DNA of 32,726 nucleotides from Natronohydrobacter sp. (GTDB lineage: Bacteria > Pseudomonadota > Alphaproteobacteria > Rhodobacterales > Rhodobacteraceae). Under the pieces are notes generated by a model. It had not been told where the DNA came from, searched no databases, and saw nothing but the letters and a program-made list of their open reading frames with translations. The position numbers and the translations under genes were made by a program. The stretch is taken from the NCBI GenBank assembly GCA_007123015.1, contig SKSL01000186.1, positions 1 to 32,726 on the forward strand, read 5' to 3'. Shown here in pieces: positions 16,487-25,871 of this stretch (positions are counted from its first letter, which is position 1; each line of letters opens with the position of its first letter).

Positions 16487-17044
16487 ATGGTCGCGCTGGC
16501 CTATCTCATGCGCCTTATCAACCTCGCCAATCGTGTGATGGGCAATCTGTTCATGTGGCTTTCAGTCGGGATCGTTCTGGTCTGTTTCTGGGTTGTGGTG
16601 GAACGCTATGTGTTTTCCAACACGCGCTTGTGGATGCAGGATCTTTACCCTTGGATGAACGGGGTGATGTTCACGGCGGTCGCCGGATATGCGCTGTACC
16701 GCAATGACCATGTGCGGGTGGATATCTTCTACCGGCCGGCCTCGACCCTGCGCAAGGCATGGCTGGACCTGCTTGGGGTCTGCATTTTCCTCATGCCCTT
16801 TGCCTGGGTGGTCTGGACCTATTGTTTCACCTTCGTGCAACGGTCCTGGCGATTGGGCGAAGCTTCGGCCAATCCTGGCGGGATGCCGGGGCTATGGGTG
16901 CTCAAGACATTCATTCTTGTCTTCGCTGTCGCCATTGCCTTGCAGGGCATCGCCATGGCGATCCGGTCAATCCTGATCATCGCCGGGCGCTATGATCTGG
17001 TGCCCGAGGATTACCGCTACAAATACGACACGGAGACCACCTGA
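16487..17044 (+). CDS. TRAP transporter small permease, DctQ family
   Basis: 185 residues with four predicted transmembrane helices (about 20-40, 58-78, 98-120, 140-165). GGGAG lies 6 nt before the ATG. The segment FSNTRLWMQDLYPWMNGVMF is the family region between helices 1 and 2; the long DctQ of TakP-type systems is typically about this size. It is the small membrane subunit of the second TRAP system and precedes dctM by one base. Confidence 0.9.
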   Translation: MVALAYLMRLINLANRVMGNLFMWLSVGIVLVCFWVVVERYVFSNTRLWMQDLYPWMNGVMFTAVAGYALYRNDHVRVDIFYRPASTLRKAWLDLLGVCIFLMPFAWVVWTYCFTFVQRSWRLGEASANPGGMPGLWVLKTFILVFAVAIALQGIAMAIRSILIIAGRYDLVPEDYRYKYDTETT

Positions 17045-17045
17045 C

Positions 17046-18434
17046 ATGGATCCCATTCTGATCGGCGAGATCCTTGCCGGGCTGATGTTCTTTGCCGTGA
17101 TCGGCTTTCTGCTGATCGGGTTTCCCGTGGCCTTCACCCTGGCGGGCACTTCGGTGCTGTTCGCCTATCTGGGCCTTTATTTCGGCGTGTTCGACTTGTC
17201 GAACCTGCGCGCGCTGGCCGGGCGCTATACGGGCTACATGATCAATGAAGTGCTGGTCGCAGTGCCCTTGTTCATCTTCATGGGCGTGATGCTGGAGCGC
17301 AGCAATATCGCTGAACAGTTGCTGACCACGATGGGCAAGCTGTTTGGCAATATGCGCGGGGGCTTGGGGATTTCCGTGATCCTTGTGGGCGCGCTTCTGG
17401 CGGCCTCGACCGGGGTTGTGGGGGCGACAGTGGTCACGATGGGGCTGATCTCGCTGCCTGCGATGATGCGCGCGGGCTATGATCCGAAACTGGCCTCTGG
17501 CGCGATCTGCGCAAGCGGTACGCTAGGGCAGATCATCCCGCCCTCGACTGTGCTGATCTTCATGGGTGATATGATCGCAGGCATGAACAGCCAGGTCCAG
17601 ATGAGCCTTGGCAATTTCGCGCCCAAGACCGTCTCGGTGGGCGATCTTTTCGCAGGGGCGATCATTCCGGGGCTGCTGCTGGTCGCGCTCTACATCCTGT
17701 ACATCCTGTACAAAGCCATCTTCGACCCCGAAAGCTGCCCGGCAACCCCGGTCCCGCCTGAAGAGAAAAAGGGGCTGTGGAAAGAAATCCTGTTTGCGCT
17801 GATCCCGCCCCTTCTGCTGATCGCCGCCGTGCTGGGCTCGATCCTGGGCGGGATTGCAACCCCGACCGAGGCCGCTTCCGTGGGCGCCGTGGGCGCGACA
17901 CTGCTGGCCGCGCTGCGCTGGCGGCTGTCGCTCGCTGTCTTCACCGAAGTCGCGCGGCGGACAGCGGTGATTACATCGATGATCTTCATCATCCTTTTTG
18001 GTGCATCGGTCTTCGCGATCGTGTTCCGCCAGATGGGCGGCGACAATCTGGTGCGCGAATTCCTGACCTCGATGCCCGGTGGCGCGATGGGGGCGATGAT
18101 CGTCGTGATGCTGATCATGTTCGTGCTGGGCTTCATCCTCGACACGTTCGAGATCATCTTCATCGTGCTGCCGATCACAGCACCGACGCTGCTCTTGCTA
18201 GGCGTCGATCCGGTGTGGCTGGGGGTGATGATCGGGGTCAATCTGCAAACCAGCTTCCTGACGCCGCCTTTCGGGTTTTCGCTGTTCTACCTGCGCGGCG
18301 TGGCCCCCAATTCGGTAAGCACCGGCATGATCTATCGCGGTGCAGTCCCCTTCGTGGCCCTGCAGGTTTTCGGCATAGCGCTTCTGTTCATCTTCCCGGG
18401 TTTGGTGCTCTGGCTGCCATCCGTCCTGTTCTAG
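17046..18434 (+). CDS. TRAP transporter large permease, DctM family
   Basis: 462 residues from ATG 17046, one base after the dctQ stop, with GGAGA upstream. An upstream extension of the frame overlaps dctQ and is not needed. Twelve or so helices are predicted. Family segments include STGVVGATVVTMGLISLPAM (about residues 122-141) and SGTLGQIIPPSTVLIFMGD (about 158-176), with the SLN-type site replaced by IPPSTV as in the TakQM-like group. The cytoplasmic loop near 225-250 is longer than in the first DctM, which accounts for the extra 30 residues. It is the ion-coupled translocator. No terminator is obvious downstream. Confidence 0.92.
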   Translation: MDPILIGEILAGLMFFAVIGFLLIGFPVAFTLAGTSVLFAYLGLYFGVFDLSNLRALAGRYTGYMINEVLVAVPLFIFMGVMLERSNIAEQLLTTMGKLFGNMRGGLGISVILVGALLAASTGVVGATVVTMGLISLPAMMRAGYDPKLASGAICASGTLGQIIPPSTVLIFMGDMIAGMNSQVQMSLGNFAPKTVSVGDLFAGAIIPGLLLVALYILYILYKAIFDPESCPATPVPPEEKKGLWKEILFALIPPLLLIAAVLGSILGGIATPTEAASVGAVGATLLAALRWRLSLAVFTEVARRTAVITSMIFIILFGASVFAIVFRQMGGDNLVREFLTSMPGGAMGAMIVVMLIMFVLGFILDTFEIIFIVLPITAPTLLLLGVDPVWLGVMIGVNLQTSFLTPPFGFSLFYLRGVAPNSVSTGMIYRGAVPFVALQVFGIALLFIFPGLVLWLPSVLF

Positions 18435-18951
18435 TCTTCGCCAGCTGACAGAAGATACCCTATGACTGCTTGGAGCCTTTTGAGGTCAGTGGCTCGCGTG
18501 CGTCAATCCGCGCAGCGTCGGGCCGCAGTGCGGCGATCCTCGGTCAGGGCTGTTGTACTTTATGCTGACCAAATCCGCGCAAGATCAGAACTTTGCGCTA
18601 GTGGCAGCCAAATCGCCGTGCCCGTGGGCGGCCCGGCGATGCGCGGCGGCCTACGGCCTTGATTCCGCGCAAAAGATGCAGTGACATGGCGGTTTAGTCC
18701 GCATGGCTGACCTTGGCCACTGACGCCGTCTGGCACACGGGAACCTTGTGCGAGATGGTGAACACCGCGCTGGCTGACAGCGCACCTGTTCATCAAAGGG
18801 CACTGGCGCAAATGACGCCATGACGGGTTTGACCGAGGCTCCTAAGCATTCCCGGCAGGCGCAGAAATTTGATTGTATACCATTGTGCACTGTTTACGCA
18901 GCTGTAAAATACCCTTATAAAGCGCTCAAAATCACCAAGGGGGCTGACGCC
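18435..18951. other. 517-nt intergenic region before icd
   Basis: No gene with a family resemblance or ribosome site is visible; frames of about 40 to 66 codons (for example 18462-18662) look like chance. The final 80 nt are AT-richer and carry the icd promoter candidate. The middle part is as GC-rich as coding DNA yet open in no long frame, so it may be decayed gene remnant. Confidence 0.35.
18883..18910 (+). promoter_or_regulatory. Candidate icd promoter with overlapping dyad
   Basis: TTGTGC (18883-18888), a 16-nt spacer and TAAAAT (18905-18910) stand about 40 nt before the icd start. A perfect dyad TTTAC-N6-GTAAA at 18893-18908 overlaps the -10, and palindromes GTATAC and GTGCAC lie just upstream. 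This suggests regulated transcription by an unidentified factor. Confidence 0.5.
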
Positions 18952-21159
18952 ATGAAAGACATTTCCATTCCCGACATCATCTATACCAAGGTTGACGAAG
19001 CGCCCGAACTTGCCTCTGCATCGCTTCTGCCGATCATCCAGAGCTTCGCAAGCGCGGCCGGGATCAGTGTTGGTACGCGTGATATTTCGCTCGCAGGCCG
19101 CATCATCTCGGCTTTCCCCGAGTATCTGACCGAAGATCAGCGGATCAGCGACGATCTTGCCGAATTGGGCGAGTTGGTCAAAACACCCGAAGCCAATGTC
19201 ATCAAGCTGCCCAATATTTCGGCCTCCGTCCCGCAGCTTGTGGCCGCTGTGAAGGAATTGCAGTCGCAAGGCTATGCACTGCCCGACTATCCCGAAGCCC
19301 CTGCAACAGAAGATGAGAAGGCAGTGCGCGCGCGCTATGATGCGATCAAGGGGTCGGCTGTGAACCCGGTTCTGCGCGAAGGCAATTCCGACCGCCGCGC
19401 CGCTGCCGCTGTCAAGAATTTCGCCCAATCAAACCCACATCGCATGGGCAAATGGACCGCTGACAGCCAGACCGAAGTCTCTTCAATGGCGGGCGGTGAT
19501 TTCTTCTCGAACGAGACATCGGCCACATTGCAAGAGGCTGCCAGCGCGAAAATCGCTCTGATCAGCGAAGATGGCACGGAAACCGTGCTGAAAGACGGCC
19601 TGTCCTACCCCGCCGGCACTGTCGTCGATGCCACCTTCATGTCCGCGCGGGCGCTGTCGGAATTTCTGGAGGCGGAAATCGCGCGCACGAAAGAGAAAGG
19701 CACGCTTTTCTCGCTGCATATGAAAGCCACCATGATGAAGGTCTCGGACCCGATCATCTTCGGCCACGCCGTCCGCGCCTGGCTGAAACCAGTCTTCGAG
19801 AAACATGGCGACAAACTGGCCGCCATGGGCGTGAACCCCAATTCCGGCCTCGGCGATCTGTTGGCGCGGGTCAAGGATGATGCCGAAATCATGGCCGCGA
19901 TCGAGGCCGTCACAGCCGAACGCCCACCCATGTATATGGTGAATTCCGACAAGGGCATCACCAATCTGCATGTGCCATCCGATGTGATCATCGATGCGTC
20001 CATGCCCGCGCTCATTCGCGGCGGTGGCAAAGGCTGGGGTCCGGACGGGGCCGAGCATGACACGAATTGCGTCATTCCCGACAATTCCTATGCGCCCGTC
20101 TATGACGAAACGATCAAGTTCTTCAAAGCCAATGGTGCGCTCAACCCGGCCACAGCCGGCACGGTGCAGAATATCGGCCTGATGGCGCAGAAGGCAGAAG
20201 AATATGGCAGCCACCCCACCACATTCGAGATCCCGCATGACGGGACCGTGCGCATGGTGCTGGAAGATGGCACTGTGATCCATGAGCATAAGGTCGAGAC
20301 AGGTGATATCTGGCGCTCGGCCTCGGCGCGCAAGGCGCCCATCGAAGACTGGGTACAGCTTGCCATCGACCGTCAGGCCGCGACGGGCTACCGCGCGATC
20401 TTCTGGCTGGACAAGGATCGCGCCCATGACGCTGAACTGATTTCCTATGTGATGCCGATGCTTGACGCGCAGGGCGTGGCCGACAAGTTCGAAATCATGG
20501 CCCCGCGCGAAGCGACCCGCGCGTCGCTCGAAACCATCACCAAAGGCGAGAACACGATTGCCATCACTGGCAATGTGCTGCGCGACTATCTGACCGATCT
20601 GTTCCCCATTCTGGAACTTGCGACCAGCGCCAAGATGCTGTCCATCGTCAAGCTGATGAATGGTGGTGGCTTGTTCGAGACTGGCGCAGGTGGCTCGGCC
20701 CCGAAACATGTGCAGGACCTGGTCAGCACAGGCCATTTGCGCTGGGACAGCCTGGGCGAGTTTTGTGCCCTGGGCGAGAGTTTCCGTTTTCTGGCAGATA
20801 GCAAGAGCCATGCCAAAGCGCGGATCCTCGGCGATGCTGTCGATGTGGCGACACAGGGTGTTCTGGATAATGACCGCTCGCCGGGCCGCAAAACCGGACA
20901 GCCAGATAACCGCCACAGCCATTACTGGTTCGCGCGCTACTGGGCCGAGGCGATAGCCGCACAGAGCGAAGACGCGGATCTGGCCGCACATTTCGCCCCC
21001 ATGGCAAAGGCGCTGGCAGAAGGAGAGGCGCAGATCGTGCAGGAATTGCTCGATGCGCAGACCCGCCCAGTCGATCTGGGCGGCTACTATCACGGGGACC
21101 CGGTCAAGACCGCCGCTGTGATGCGCCCCTCTGCAACATTCAACGCAATCATTGACTGA
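18952..21159 (+). CDS. icd: NADP-dependent isocitrate dehydrogenase, monomeric type
   Basis: 735 residues from ATG 18952 (MKDISIPDIIYTKVDEAPEL), matching the roughly 740-residue monomeric IDH-II family rather than the 400-residue dimeric enzyme. AAGGGGG precedes the start. The family blocks are all seen: NSDKGITNLHVPSD with the following IDASMPALIRGGGKGWGPDG, the DTNCVIPDNSYAPVYD segment, and NDRSPGRKTGQPDNRHSHYW near the C-terminus. The enzyme oxidises isocitrate to 2-oxoglutarate and CO2 with NADP+ in the cytoplasm, in the TCA cycle, and supplies NADPH. It stands alone with its own promoter and a strong hairpin after the stop. Confidence 0.95.
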   Translation: MKDISIPDIIYTKVDEAPELASASLLPIIQSFASAAGISVGTRDISLAGRIISAFPEYLTEDQRISDDLAELGELVKTPEANVIKLPNISASVPQLVAAVKELQSQGYALPDYPEAPATEDEKAVRARYDAIKGSAVNPVLREGNSDRRAAAAVKNFAQSNPHRMGKWTADSQTEVSSMAGGDFFSNETSATLQEAASAKIALISEDGTETVLKDGLSYPAGTVVDATFMSARALSEFLEAEIARTKEKGTLFSLHMKATMMKVSDPIIFGHAVRAWLKPVFEKHGDKLAAMGVNPNSGLGDLLARVKDDAEIMAAIEAVTAERPPMYMVNSDKGITNLHVPSDVIIDASMPALIRGGGKGWGPDGAEHDTNCVIPDNSYAPVYDETIKFFKANGALNPATAGTVQNIGLMAQKAEEYGSHPTTFEIPHDGTVRMVLEDGTVIHEHKVETGDIWRSASARKAPIEDWVQLAIDRQAATGYRAIFWLDKDRAHDAELISYVMPMLDAQGVADKFEIMAPREATRASLETITKGENTIAITGNVLRDYLTDLFPILELATSAKMLSIVKLMNGGGLFETGAGGSAPKHVQDLVSTGHLRWDSLGEFCALGESFRFLADSKSHAKARILGDAVDVATQGVLDNDRSPGRKTGQPDNRHSHYWFARYWAEAIAAQSEDADLAAHFAPMAKALAEGEAQIVQELLDAQTRPVDLGGYYHGDPVKTAAVMRPSATFNAIID

Positions 21160-21164
21160 GTGCA

Positions 21165-21194
21165 GGCAACGCCCCGGTTCGCCGGGGCGTTGCC
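21165..21194. terminator. Strong hairpin after icd
   Basis: GGCAACGCCCCGG (21165-21177) pairs perfectly over 13 bp with CCGGGGCGTTGCC (21182-21194) around a TTCG loop, 6 nt after the icd stop. There is no T run on either side. It lies between convergent genes and probably ends or protects both messages. Confidence 0.7.
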
Positions 21195-21250
21195 CAAATC
21201 CGCACAACCGGGCTGGTCAACAGCAGCTGGGCGCTGGTACACACCGACTG

Positions 21251-22435
21251 TCAGACGCCAAGTAATTGCTCTGTAATCCCTGCGAAAAGCGCAATACCGG
21301 GCGCGATAAGGGGGTCCGGGAAATCATAAGCGGGGTCGTGCAGCGCCGGTTGCGCCTCTCCTGCGCCCAGAAAGACCAGTGCCATGCGCGTGACCTGACT
21401 GAAGGCGCCGAAATCCTCGGACGGGCGCATAGGAAAGGTGAACCGGGCCGTCGGCAGATCAAGGCGGGCCTGCACGGCCTGCACAATCTCTGCTGCTGCC
21501 GGATCATTGACGCTTGCATGAAACGCGTCATGACGCGTGATGTCACAGCGCACACCCGTCGCCGCAGCTGCGATCCCGGCGCAGAGCCTGGCCTCCAGAT
21601 CAGCCAGCACAGCATCATCATAGCCGCGCAGAGTGATCCAGGCTTCGGCCGAAGCCGGGGCGATGCCGAAAGCAGGCTGCCCCAAGGACATGTGGCACAA
21701 TGTGGCCAGCCCAAAATGCGGCCCCATGGGGCCCGGCGTCATATAGGGTGCAAGCAGGTCCATGATGGCCGCCAGGACTGGCGCAGGCGAGCGCCCGGTC
21801 TCTGGCTGCGCAGCATGGGCTTCGCGGCCCGTCAGCCGGACGCGCAGCCCGACAGAGGCGCAACTTGCAGGCCCCGGCGCAACGGCCACATGCCCCAGCC
21901 CAAGCCCCGGCATGTTATGCAACGCAAAGGCCCAATCGGGTCGCAGCGCGTCAAACTGCGGATCCGCCAGAACGGCGCGCGCCCCGGCCCCGGTCTCTTC
22001 CGCAGGCTGGAACAGCAGCACGACTTGCCCTGATCCCGGCGGATTCCGCGCAATCCACAGGCCAAGCCCAGCGAGGATCGCCATATGCCCGTCATGCCCG
22101 CACAGATGCGCCGCACCCGTCACGCGTGACGCATGATCCAGCGCTGTCTGCTCGACGATCGGCAGCGCATCGAGCTCTGCGCGGAACATCACACGCGGAC
22201 CCGCACGCCCGCTGTCATAGACCAGCGCCAACCCGGTTCCGCCAAGACCCGGAACCACCCGCGCAGGCTTTGTCAGGTGCAGAAACTCCAGCAGCTGCGC
22301 AGCAGTCGCAGTTTCCTGCCCAGACAGATCCGGGGCCATATGCAACTTGCGCCGCAACGCGATCAGTCTGGCCATGTCATCGGCGGGCAGAAGCTGCCGT
22401 GTCACCTGCCTGGTCATGACGGGCGACCGGTGCAT
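21251..22435 (-). CDS. M20 family amidohydrolase (hippurate hydrolase/aminoacylase-like)
   Basis: 394 residues from ATG 22435; the internal ATG at 22417 (MTRQVTRQLL) is nearly as likely since neither has a good ribosome site. Metal-binding motifs of M20D enzymes are complete: AHLCGHDGHMA with C112, H114 and D115, FQPAEETGAG with E146 and E147, H173 in HNMPG, and a C-terminal histidine in LHDPAYDF. Such cytoplasmic enzymes cleave N-acyl amino acids or similar amides. It lies downstream of the HU gene on the same strand but beyond that gene's terminator, so it probably has its own promoter in the 65-nt gap. Confidence 0.9.
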   Translation of the reverse strand: MHRSPVMTRQVTRQLLPADDMARLIALRRKLHMAPDLSGQETATAAQLLEFLHLTKPARVVPGLGGTGLALVYDSGRAGPRVMFRAELDALPIVEQTALDHASRVTGAAHLCGHDGHMAILAGLGLWIARNPPGSGQVVLLFQPAEETGAGARAVLADPQFDALRPDWAFALHNMPGLGLGHVAVAPGPASCASVGLRVRLTGREAHAAQPETGRSPAPVLAAIMDLLAPYMTPGPMGPHFGLATLCHMSLGQPAFGIAPASAEAWITLRGYDDAVLADLEARLCAGIAAAATGVRCDITRHDAFHASVNDPAAAEIVQAVQARLDLPTARFTFPMRPSEDFGAFSQVTRMALVFLGAGEAQPALHDPAYDFPDPLIAPGIALFAGITEQLLGV

Positions 22436-22500
22436 ATCTGTCTGACTGGCGTCGAAGACCTTGGGCGTACCGCCCCACGCGCCGGCATTCTGTCACCACG

Positions 22501-22527
22501 AAAAAAGGCCGCACCAAATGGGCGGCC
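22501..22527 (-). terminator. Intrinsic terminator of the HU gene
   Basis: Read on the minus strand: GGCCGC (22527-22522), inner CCA-TT-TGG with a bulged T, GCGGCC (22512-22507), then six T residues (22506-22501). It starts 25 nt after the HU stop and is a textbook rho-independent terminator. Confidence 0.9.
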
Positions 22528-22552
22528 CATCACGCATACTGCGCATGTCAGA

Positions 22553-22843
22553 TCAATCGTTGACCGCATCCTTGAGCGCCTTGGCGATGGTCACTTTCAC
22601 AGCCTTGTCGGCCGCCTTGGTCATCGTCTCGCCCGTGGCAGGATTGCGCACCAGGCGCTCGGGACGCGCACGGCACATGATCTTGCCAATTCCCGGCAGC
22701 GTGATTGCACCCCCGGCGGCGACTTCTTCGATGACAACTTCAGCCACAGCATCCAAGGCGGCGCTTGCGGTCTTCTTGTCGGAACCCATTTTTTCGGCCA
22801 GCGCAGCAACAAGCTGCGTCTTGGTCATCGGCTTGGCATTCAT
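22553..22843 (-). CDS. HU-family DNA-binding protein
   Basis: 96 residues, the usual HU length. The N-terminal helices (MTKTQLVAALAEKMGSDKKT, then a second helix ending EVVIEEVAAGG) and the beta-arm segment ITLPGIGKIMCRARPERLVRNPATGE are those of the HU/IHF family; the arm reads RNPATGE, with the proline that intercalates into bent DNA. The product is a nucleoid-associated protein that bends and compacts DNA. TAGGAGCG lies ahead of the ATG at 22843. It has its own promoter (22896-22924) and terminator, so it is a single-gene unit. It could be either an HU or a related paralogue since no IHF partner is adjacent. Confidence 0.94.
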   Translation of the reverse strand: MNAKPMTKTQLVAALAEKMGSDKKTASAALDAVAEVVIEEVAAGGAITLPGIGKIMCRARPERLVRNPATGETMTKAADKAVKVTIAKALKDAVND

Positions 22844-22895
22844 AAAACGCTCCTAGATGTAACTGCGGCACCCTGTCCGCACGGTTTTGCAGCGC

Positions 22896-22924
22896 ATATA
22901 GCCCGGAATTTTTCAGGCGTGCAA
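22896..22924 (-). promoter_or_regulatory. HU gene promoter
   Basis: On the minus strand, TTGCAC (22924-22919), a 17-nt spacer and CTATAT (22901-22896) stand about 55 nt before the HU start. Spacing and hexamers are close to the sigma70 consensus. Confidence 0.65.
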
Positions 22925-23083
22925 TCGCAGGACGCGGGAAAATTTTCGCAACACGGCACAATCAGCACGATGACGCAGGGTTTTTTCGGCCCTGGATCCC
23001 CGACGGCTAATAACCGGGCGTGTGTCACATGGATCTTCGTCTGCCCGCGCGCTTCGGCGGCCCTGTGTCAGATTGTTCTTGCC

Positions 23084-24565
23084 CTATAGAAACGCCGTCT
23101 CATCAAAGGAACGCAATTTGCGGCTGTGAATCTTCTCCAGCGGCATCTCGCGCAGCAATTCCATCGCACGGATCCCAATCTGCAAATGCCGCGCAACCTG
23201 TGTCTTGTAGAAGCTTGACGCCATGCCGGGCAATTTCAGCTCACCATGCAGCGGCTTGTCAGAGACGCAAAGCAGCGTCCCGTAAGGCACCCGAAACCGA
23301 AATCCATTGGCGGCAATCGTCGCACTTTCCATATCCAGCGCAATCGCCCGCGACTGGCTCAGACGCTGAACAGGTCCGGATTGATCGCGCAACTCCCAGT
23401 TGCGGTTATCAATCGTGGCGACAGTACCTGTGCGCATGATCTTCTTCAGGGCATAGCCCTCAAGCTCGGTCACTTCGGCGACGGCATCCTGCAGCGCGAT
23501 TTGAATTTCCGCCAGCGCCGGAATGGGCACCCAGACTGGCAGATCCGCGTCCAGTACATTGTCTTCGCGCAGATAGGCATGGGCGAGGACGAAATCGCCC
23601 AGCGCCTGAGAATTGCGCAGTCCAGCACAATGGCCGACCATCATCCAGGCATGCGGGCGCAGCACAGCGATATGATCCGTCGCCGTTTTCGCATTCGATG
23701 GCCCGACCCCGATATTGACCAATGTGATCCCGGCCCCTTCTGCGCGTTTCAGATGATAGGTCGGCATCTGCGGCAACCGCGCAAGCTGCGGGATTGGCGC
23801 TTCGGGATCAGTGATGACCGTATTGCCGGGAGCAACAAAGGCCGTGTAGCCGCTGTCCGGGTCGCGCAGTTGGGCGCGCGCAAAGGCTTCGAATTCATCG
23901 ACATAGAACTGATAATTGGTAAACAGGATGTAATTCTGGAAATGATCCGCCGCTGTCGCTGTGTAATGCGCAAGCCGCGCCAGCGAGTAATCGACGCGCT
24001 GCGCTGTGAACAGCGCCAGCGGGCGCGAGCCATCCGCGTTCAGGCTGCGGTCCCCGTTGACGATATCATCATTCGTCGTCGAAAGGTCGGGCACGTCGAA
24101 GATATCGCGCAGCGACAGGGCCATATCGCCATTTTCGGGCAAGGTCACATCTCCACGCCCGGCCATGGCGAAATGCAGCGGGATCGGGGTGCTGGAAGAC
24201 CCGATCATGACGGCAACAGCATGGTTCTGGATCAGAAGCCCGAGCTGCTGGCGCAGGTAATTGCGAAACAGCATAGGCTGCGTGATGGTCGCTGCATAGA
24301 CCCCCGGCTCGGTGACATGCCCGAAACTCAGCCGCGAGTCGATCTGGTCGTAGCGCGCCGTCGTCAGGCGGATTTCCGGGTAAAAGGCACGATAGCGCGC
24401 ATGAGGCGTGCTGCCTTGTGCAAGCTGATTAAACGCGTCGATCAGGAAATTCGTGGCCTCCAGATACAGCCGCTCCAGATGGGCGACCGCATCAGCCGCA
24501 TCCGAAAACACCTTCGGGGCGACAGAGTCAGGGGTCAGGATGGGCAGGCTTTTGGCAAAGGTCAT
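23084..24565 (-). CDS. amn: AMP nucleosidase
   Basis: 493 residues from ATG 24565 (MTFAKSLPILTPDS), preceded by CAGGA; the frame runs 62 codons further upstream but that part is not like the family. The N-terminal half is the Amn-specific regulatory domain, and the C-terminal half (about 240-485) is a PNP/UDP-phosphorylase fold with TLVNIGVGPSNAKTATDHI, GHCAGLRNSQALGDFVLAHA and the LDMESATIAANGFRFRVPY segment, which binds the nucleoside. It cleaves AMP to adenine and ribose 5-phosphate and so adjusts adenine nucleotide levels in the cytoplasm. It is divergent from the HDAC-like gene across a 134-nt gap in which I find no clear promoter. Confidence 0.94.
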   Translation of the reverse strand: MTFAKSLPILTPDSVAPKVFSDAADAVAHLERLYLEATNFLIDAFNQLAQGSTPHARYRAFYPEIRLTTARYDQIDSRLSFGHVTEPGVYAATITQPMLFRNYLRQQLGLLIQNHAVAVMIGSSSTPIPLHFAMAGRGDVTLPENGDMALSLRDIFDVPDLSTTNDDIVNGDRSLNADGSRPLALFTAQRVDYSLARLAHYTATAADHFQNYILFTNYQFYVDEFEAFARAQLRDPDSGYTAFVAPGNTVITDPEAPIPQLARLPQMPTYHLKRAEGAGITLVNIGVGPSNAKTATDHIAVLRPHAWMMVGHCAGLRNSQALGDFVLAHAYLREDNVLDADLPVWVPIPALAEIQIALQDAVAEVTELEGYALKKIMRTGTVATIDNRNWELRDQSGPVQRLSQSRAIALDMESATIAANGFRFRVPYGTLLCVSDKPLHGELKLPGMASSFYKTQVARHLQIGIRAMELLREMPLEKIHSRKLRSFDETAFL

Positions 24566-24699
24566 GAAATATCCTGTCATTCGCGGGCGTGGAAAGCTGG
24601 CGCGCCCGAACTTTGCCACTGCAGCCCAAGCGCGGCAAGCGGCGCTTTGCGACAAAAACGCTCTTCCCCCCTTGCGCGGGATCGAATAGCGTCTCGCGC

Positions 24700-25635
24700 A
24701 TGACAACAGCCTATCTGACACACCCCGACAGCCTGCGCCATGAAACGCCAAACGGGCACCCAGAGCAGATCGCCCGGATCGAGGCGATCACCAAAGCCCT
24801 GAGCGCCCCGGATTTCGCGACCCTGCTGCGCCTTGATGCCCCATTGGCCGAGGACGCGCAGCTGCTTGCCTGCCATCCGGCGGCCTATATCGAGCGCATC
24901 CGCAAGGCGATCCCGGTCGCCGGGATCTATCAGCTTGATGCAGATACCCATGTCTCGAACGGGTCATTCGACGCGGCCAGCCGTGCCGCAGGCGGGGCCT
25001 GCTACGGGGTCGATCTGGTGATGGCGGGCACTGCCAGCAATGCCTTCGCCGCAATGCGCCCGCCCGGCCATCATGCCGAGACACAGACGCCCATGGGCTT
25101 TTGCCTGTTCGGATCTGTTGCCATTGCCGCGCAGCACGCCATGGACCGCTACGGTCTGAGCCGTGTCGCGGTGGTGGATTTCGACGTGCATCATGGCAAT
25201 GGCACGCAGGATCTGCTCTGGACCGAAGAGCGCGCGCTCTTCATCTCCAGCCATCAGATGCCGCTCTGGCCCGGCTCTGGCCACACGGATGAGCGTGGCG
25301 CGCATGGCAATGTGATGAATCTGCCGCTGGCTCCGGGTACAGATGGCGCGGCTTTCCGGCGCATTTACGAGGATATGGTCCTGCCGCAACTCGACCGTTT
25401 CGCGCCAGAGCTGATCCTTGTTTCGGCCGGGTTCGACGCCCATCGCGCCGATCCGCTGGCGCAACTCGATCTGGTCGAGGACGATTTCGCCTGGGTCACA
25501 GGGGCCTTGTGCGATATCGCAGCCCGCCATGCCGAAGGGCGCTTGGTGTCTTGTCTGGAAGGCGGCTATGACTTGCCCGCGCTCGCAGCGAGTGTCGCGG
25601 CCCATATCCGCGTGTTGATGGAGAAAGGCGCATGA
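24700..25635 (+). CDS. Histone deacetylase-family (class II-like) amidohydrolase
   Basis: 311 residues from ATG 24700; the longer frame upstream overlaps the amn leader and is not credible. The active-site motifs of the zinc deacetylases are intact: PPGHHAE with H124 and H125, VVDFDVHHGNGTQD with D160, D162, H164, and GFDAHRADPLAQL near 245-257. Bacterial members remove acetyl groups from polyamines, lysine or other amines. The stop overlaps the xseB start by four bases (ATGA), so it heads the xseB-ispA-dxs operon. That order is common in alphaproteobacteria, but its role there is not known. Confidence 0.92.
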   Translation: MTTAYLTHPDSLRHETPNGHPEQIARIEAITKALSAPDFATLLRLDAPLAEDAQLLACHPAAYIERIRKAIPVAGIYQLDADTHVSNGSFDAASRAAGGACYGVDLVMAGTASNAFAAMRPPGHHAETQTPMGFCLFGSVAIAAQHAMDRYGLSRVAVVDFDVHHGNGTQDLLWTEERALFISSHQMPLWPGSGHTDERGAHGNVMNLPLAPGTDGAAFRRIYEDMVLPQLDRFAPELILVSAGFDAHRADPLAQLDLVEDDFAWVTGALCDIAARHAEGRLVSCLEGGYDLPALAASVAAHIRVLMEKGA

Positions 25636-25871
25636 GCGAGAATCCCGTATCCGAGATGAGTTTCGAGGAAGCCCTGCGCGCGCTGGAAGAGATCGTCACT
25701 CGGCTGGAACGCGGTGATGTGGCGCTGGATCAGTCGATCACGCTTTATGAGCGCGGGGCCGCGTTGAAAAAGCACTGTGAAGCGCGGTTGAACGCCGCCC
25801 AGATGCGGGTAGAGGCGATCCGCTTGGCCGAAGAGGGCACCCCCAAAGGCACGGAGCCGTTTTCGGCATGA
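25632..25871 (+). CDS. xseB: Exodeoxyribonuclease VII small subunit
   Basis: 79 residues, the usual size. The sequence MSFEEALRALEEIVTRLERG followed by ALDQSITLYERGAALKKHC is diagnostic: the small subunit is a helical hairpin that wraps the large subunit XseA. The complex degrades single-stranded DNA into short oligonucleotides. It overlaps the deacetylase-like gene by 4 nt and ispA by 4 nt (ATGA both times). xseA is not in the window. Confidence 0.96.
   Translation: MSENPVSEMSFEEALRALEEIVTRLERGDVALDQSITLYERGAALKKHCEARLNAAQMRVEAIRLAEEGTPKGTEPFSA

Noticed and set aside
18462..18662. 66-codon frame as a small gene
   Set aside because: Arg- and Ser-rich composition without family resemblance or ribosome site; probably chance in GC-rich DNA.
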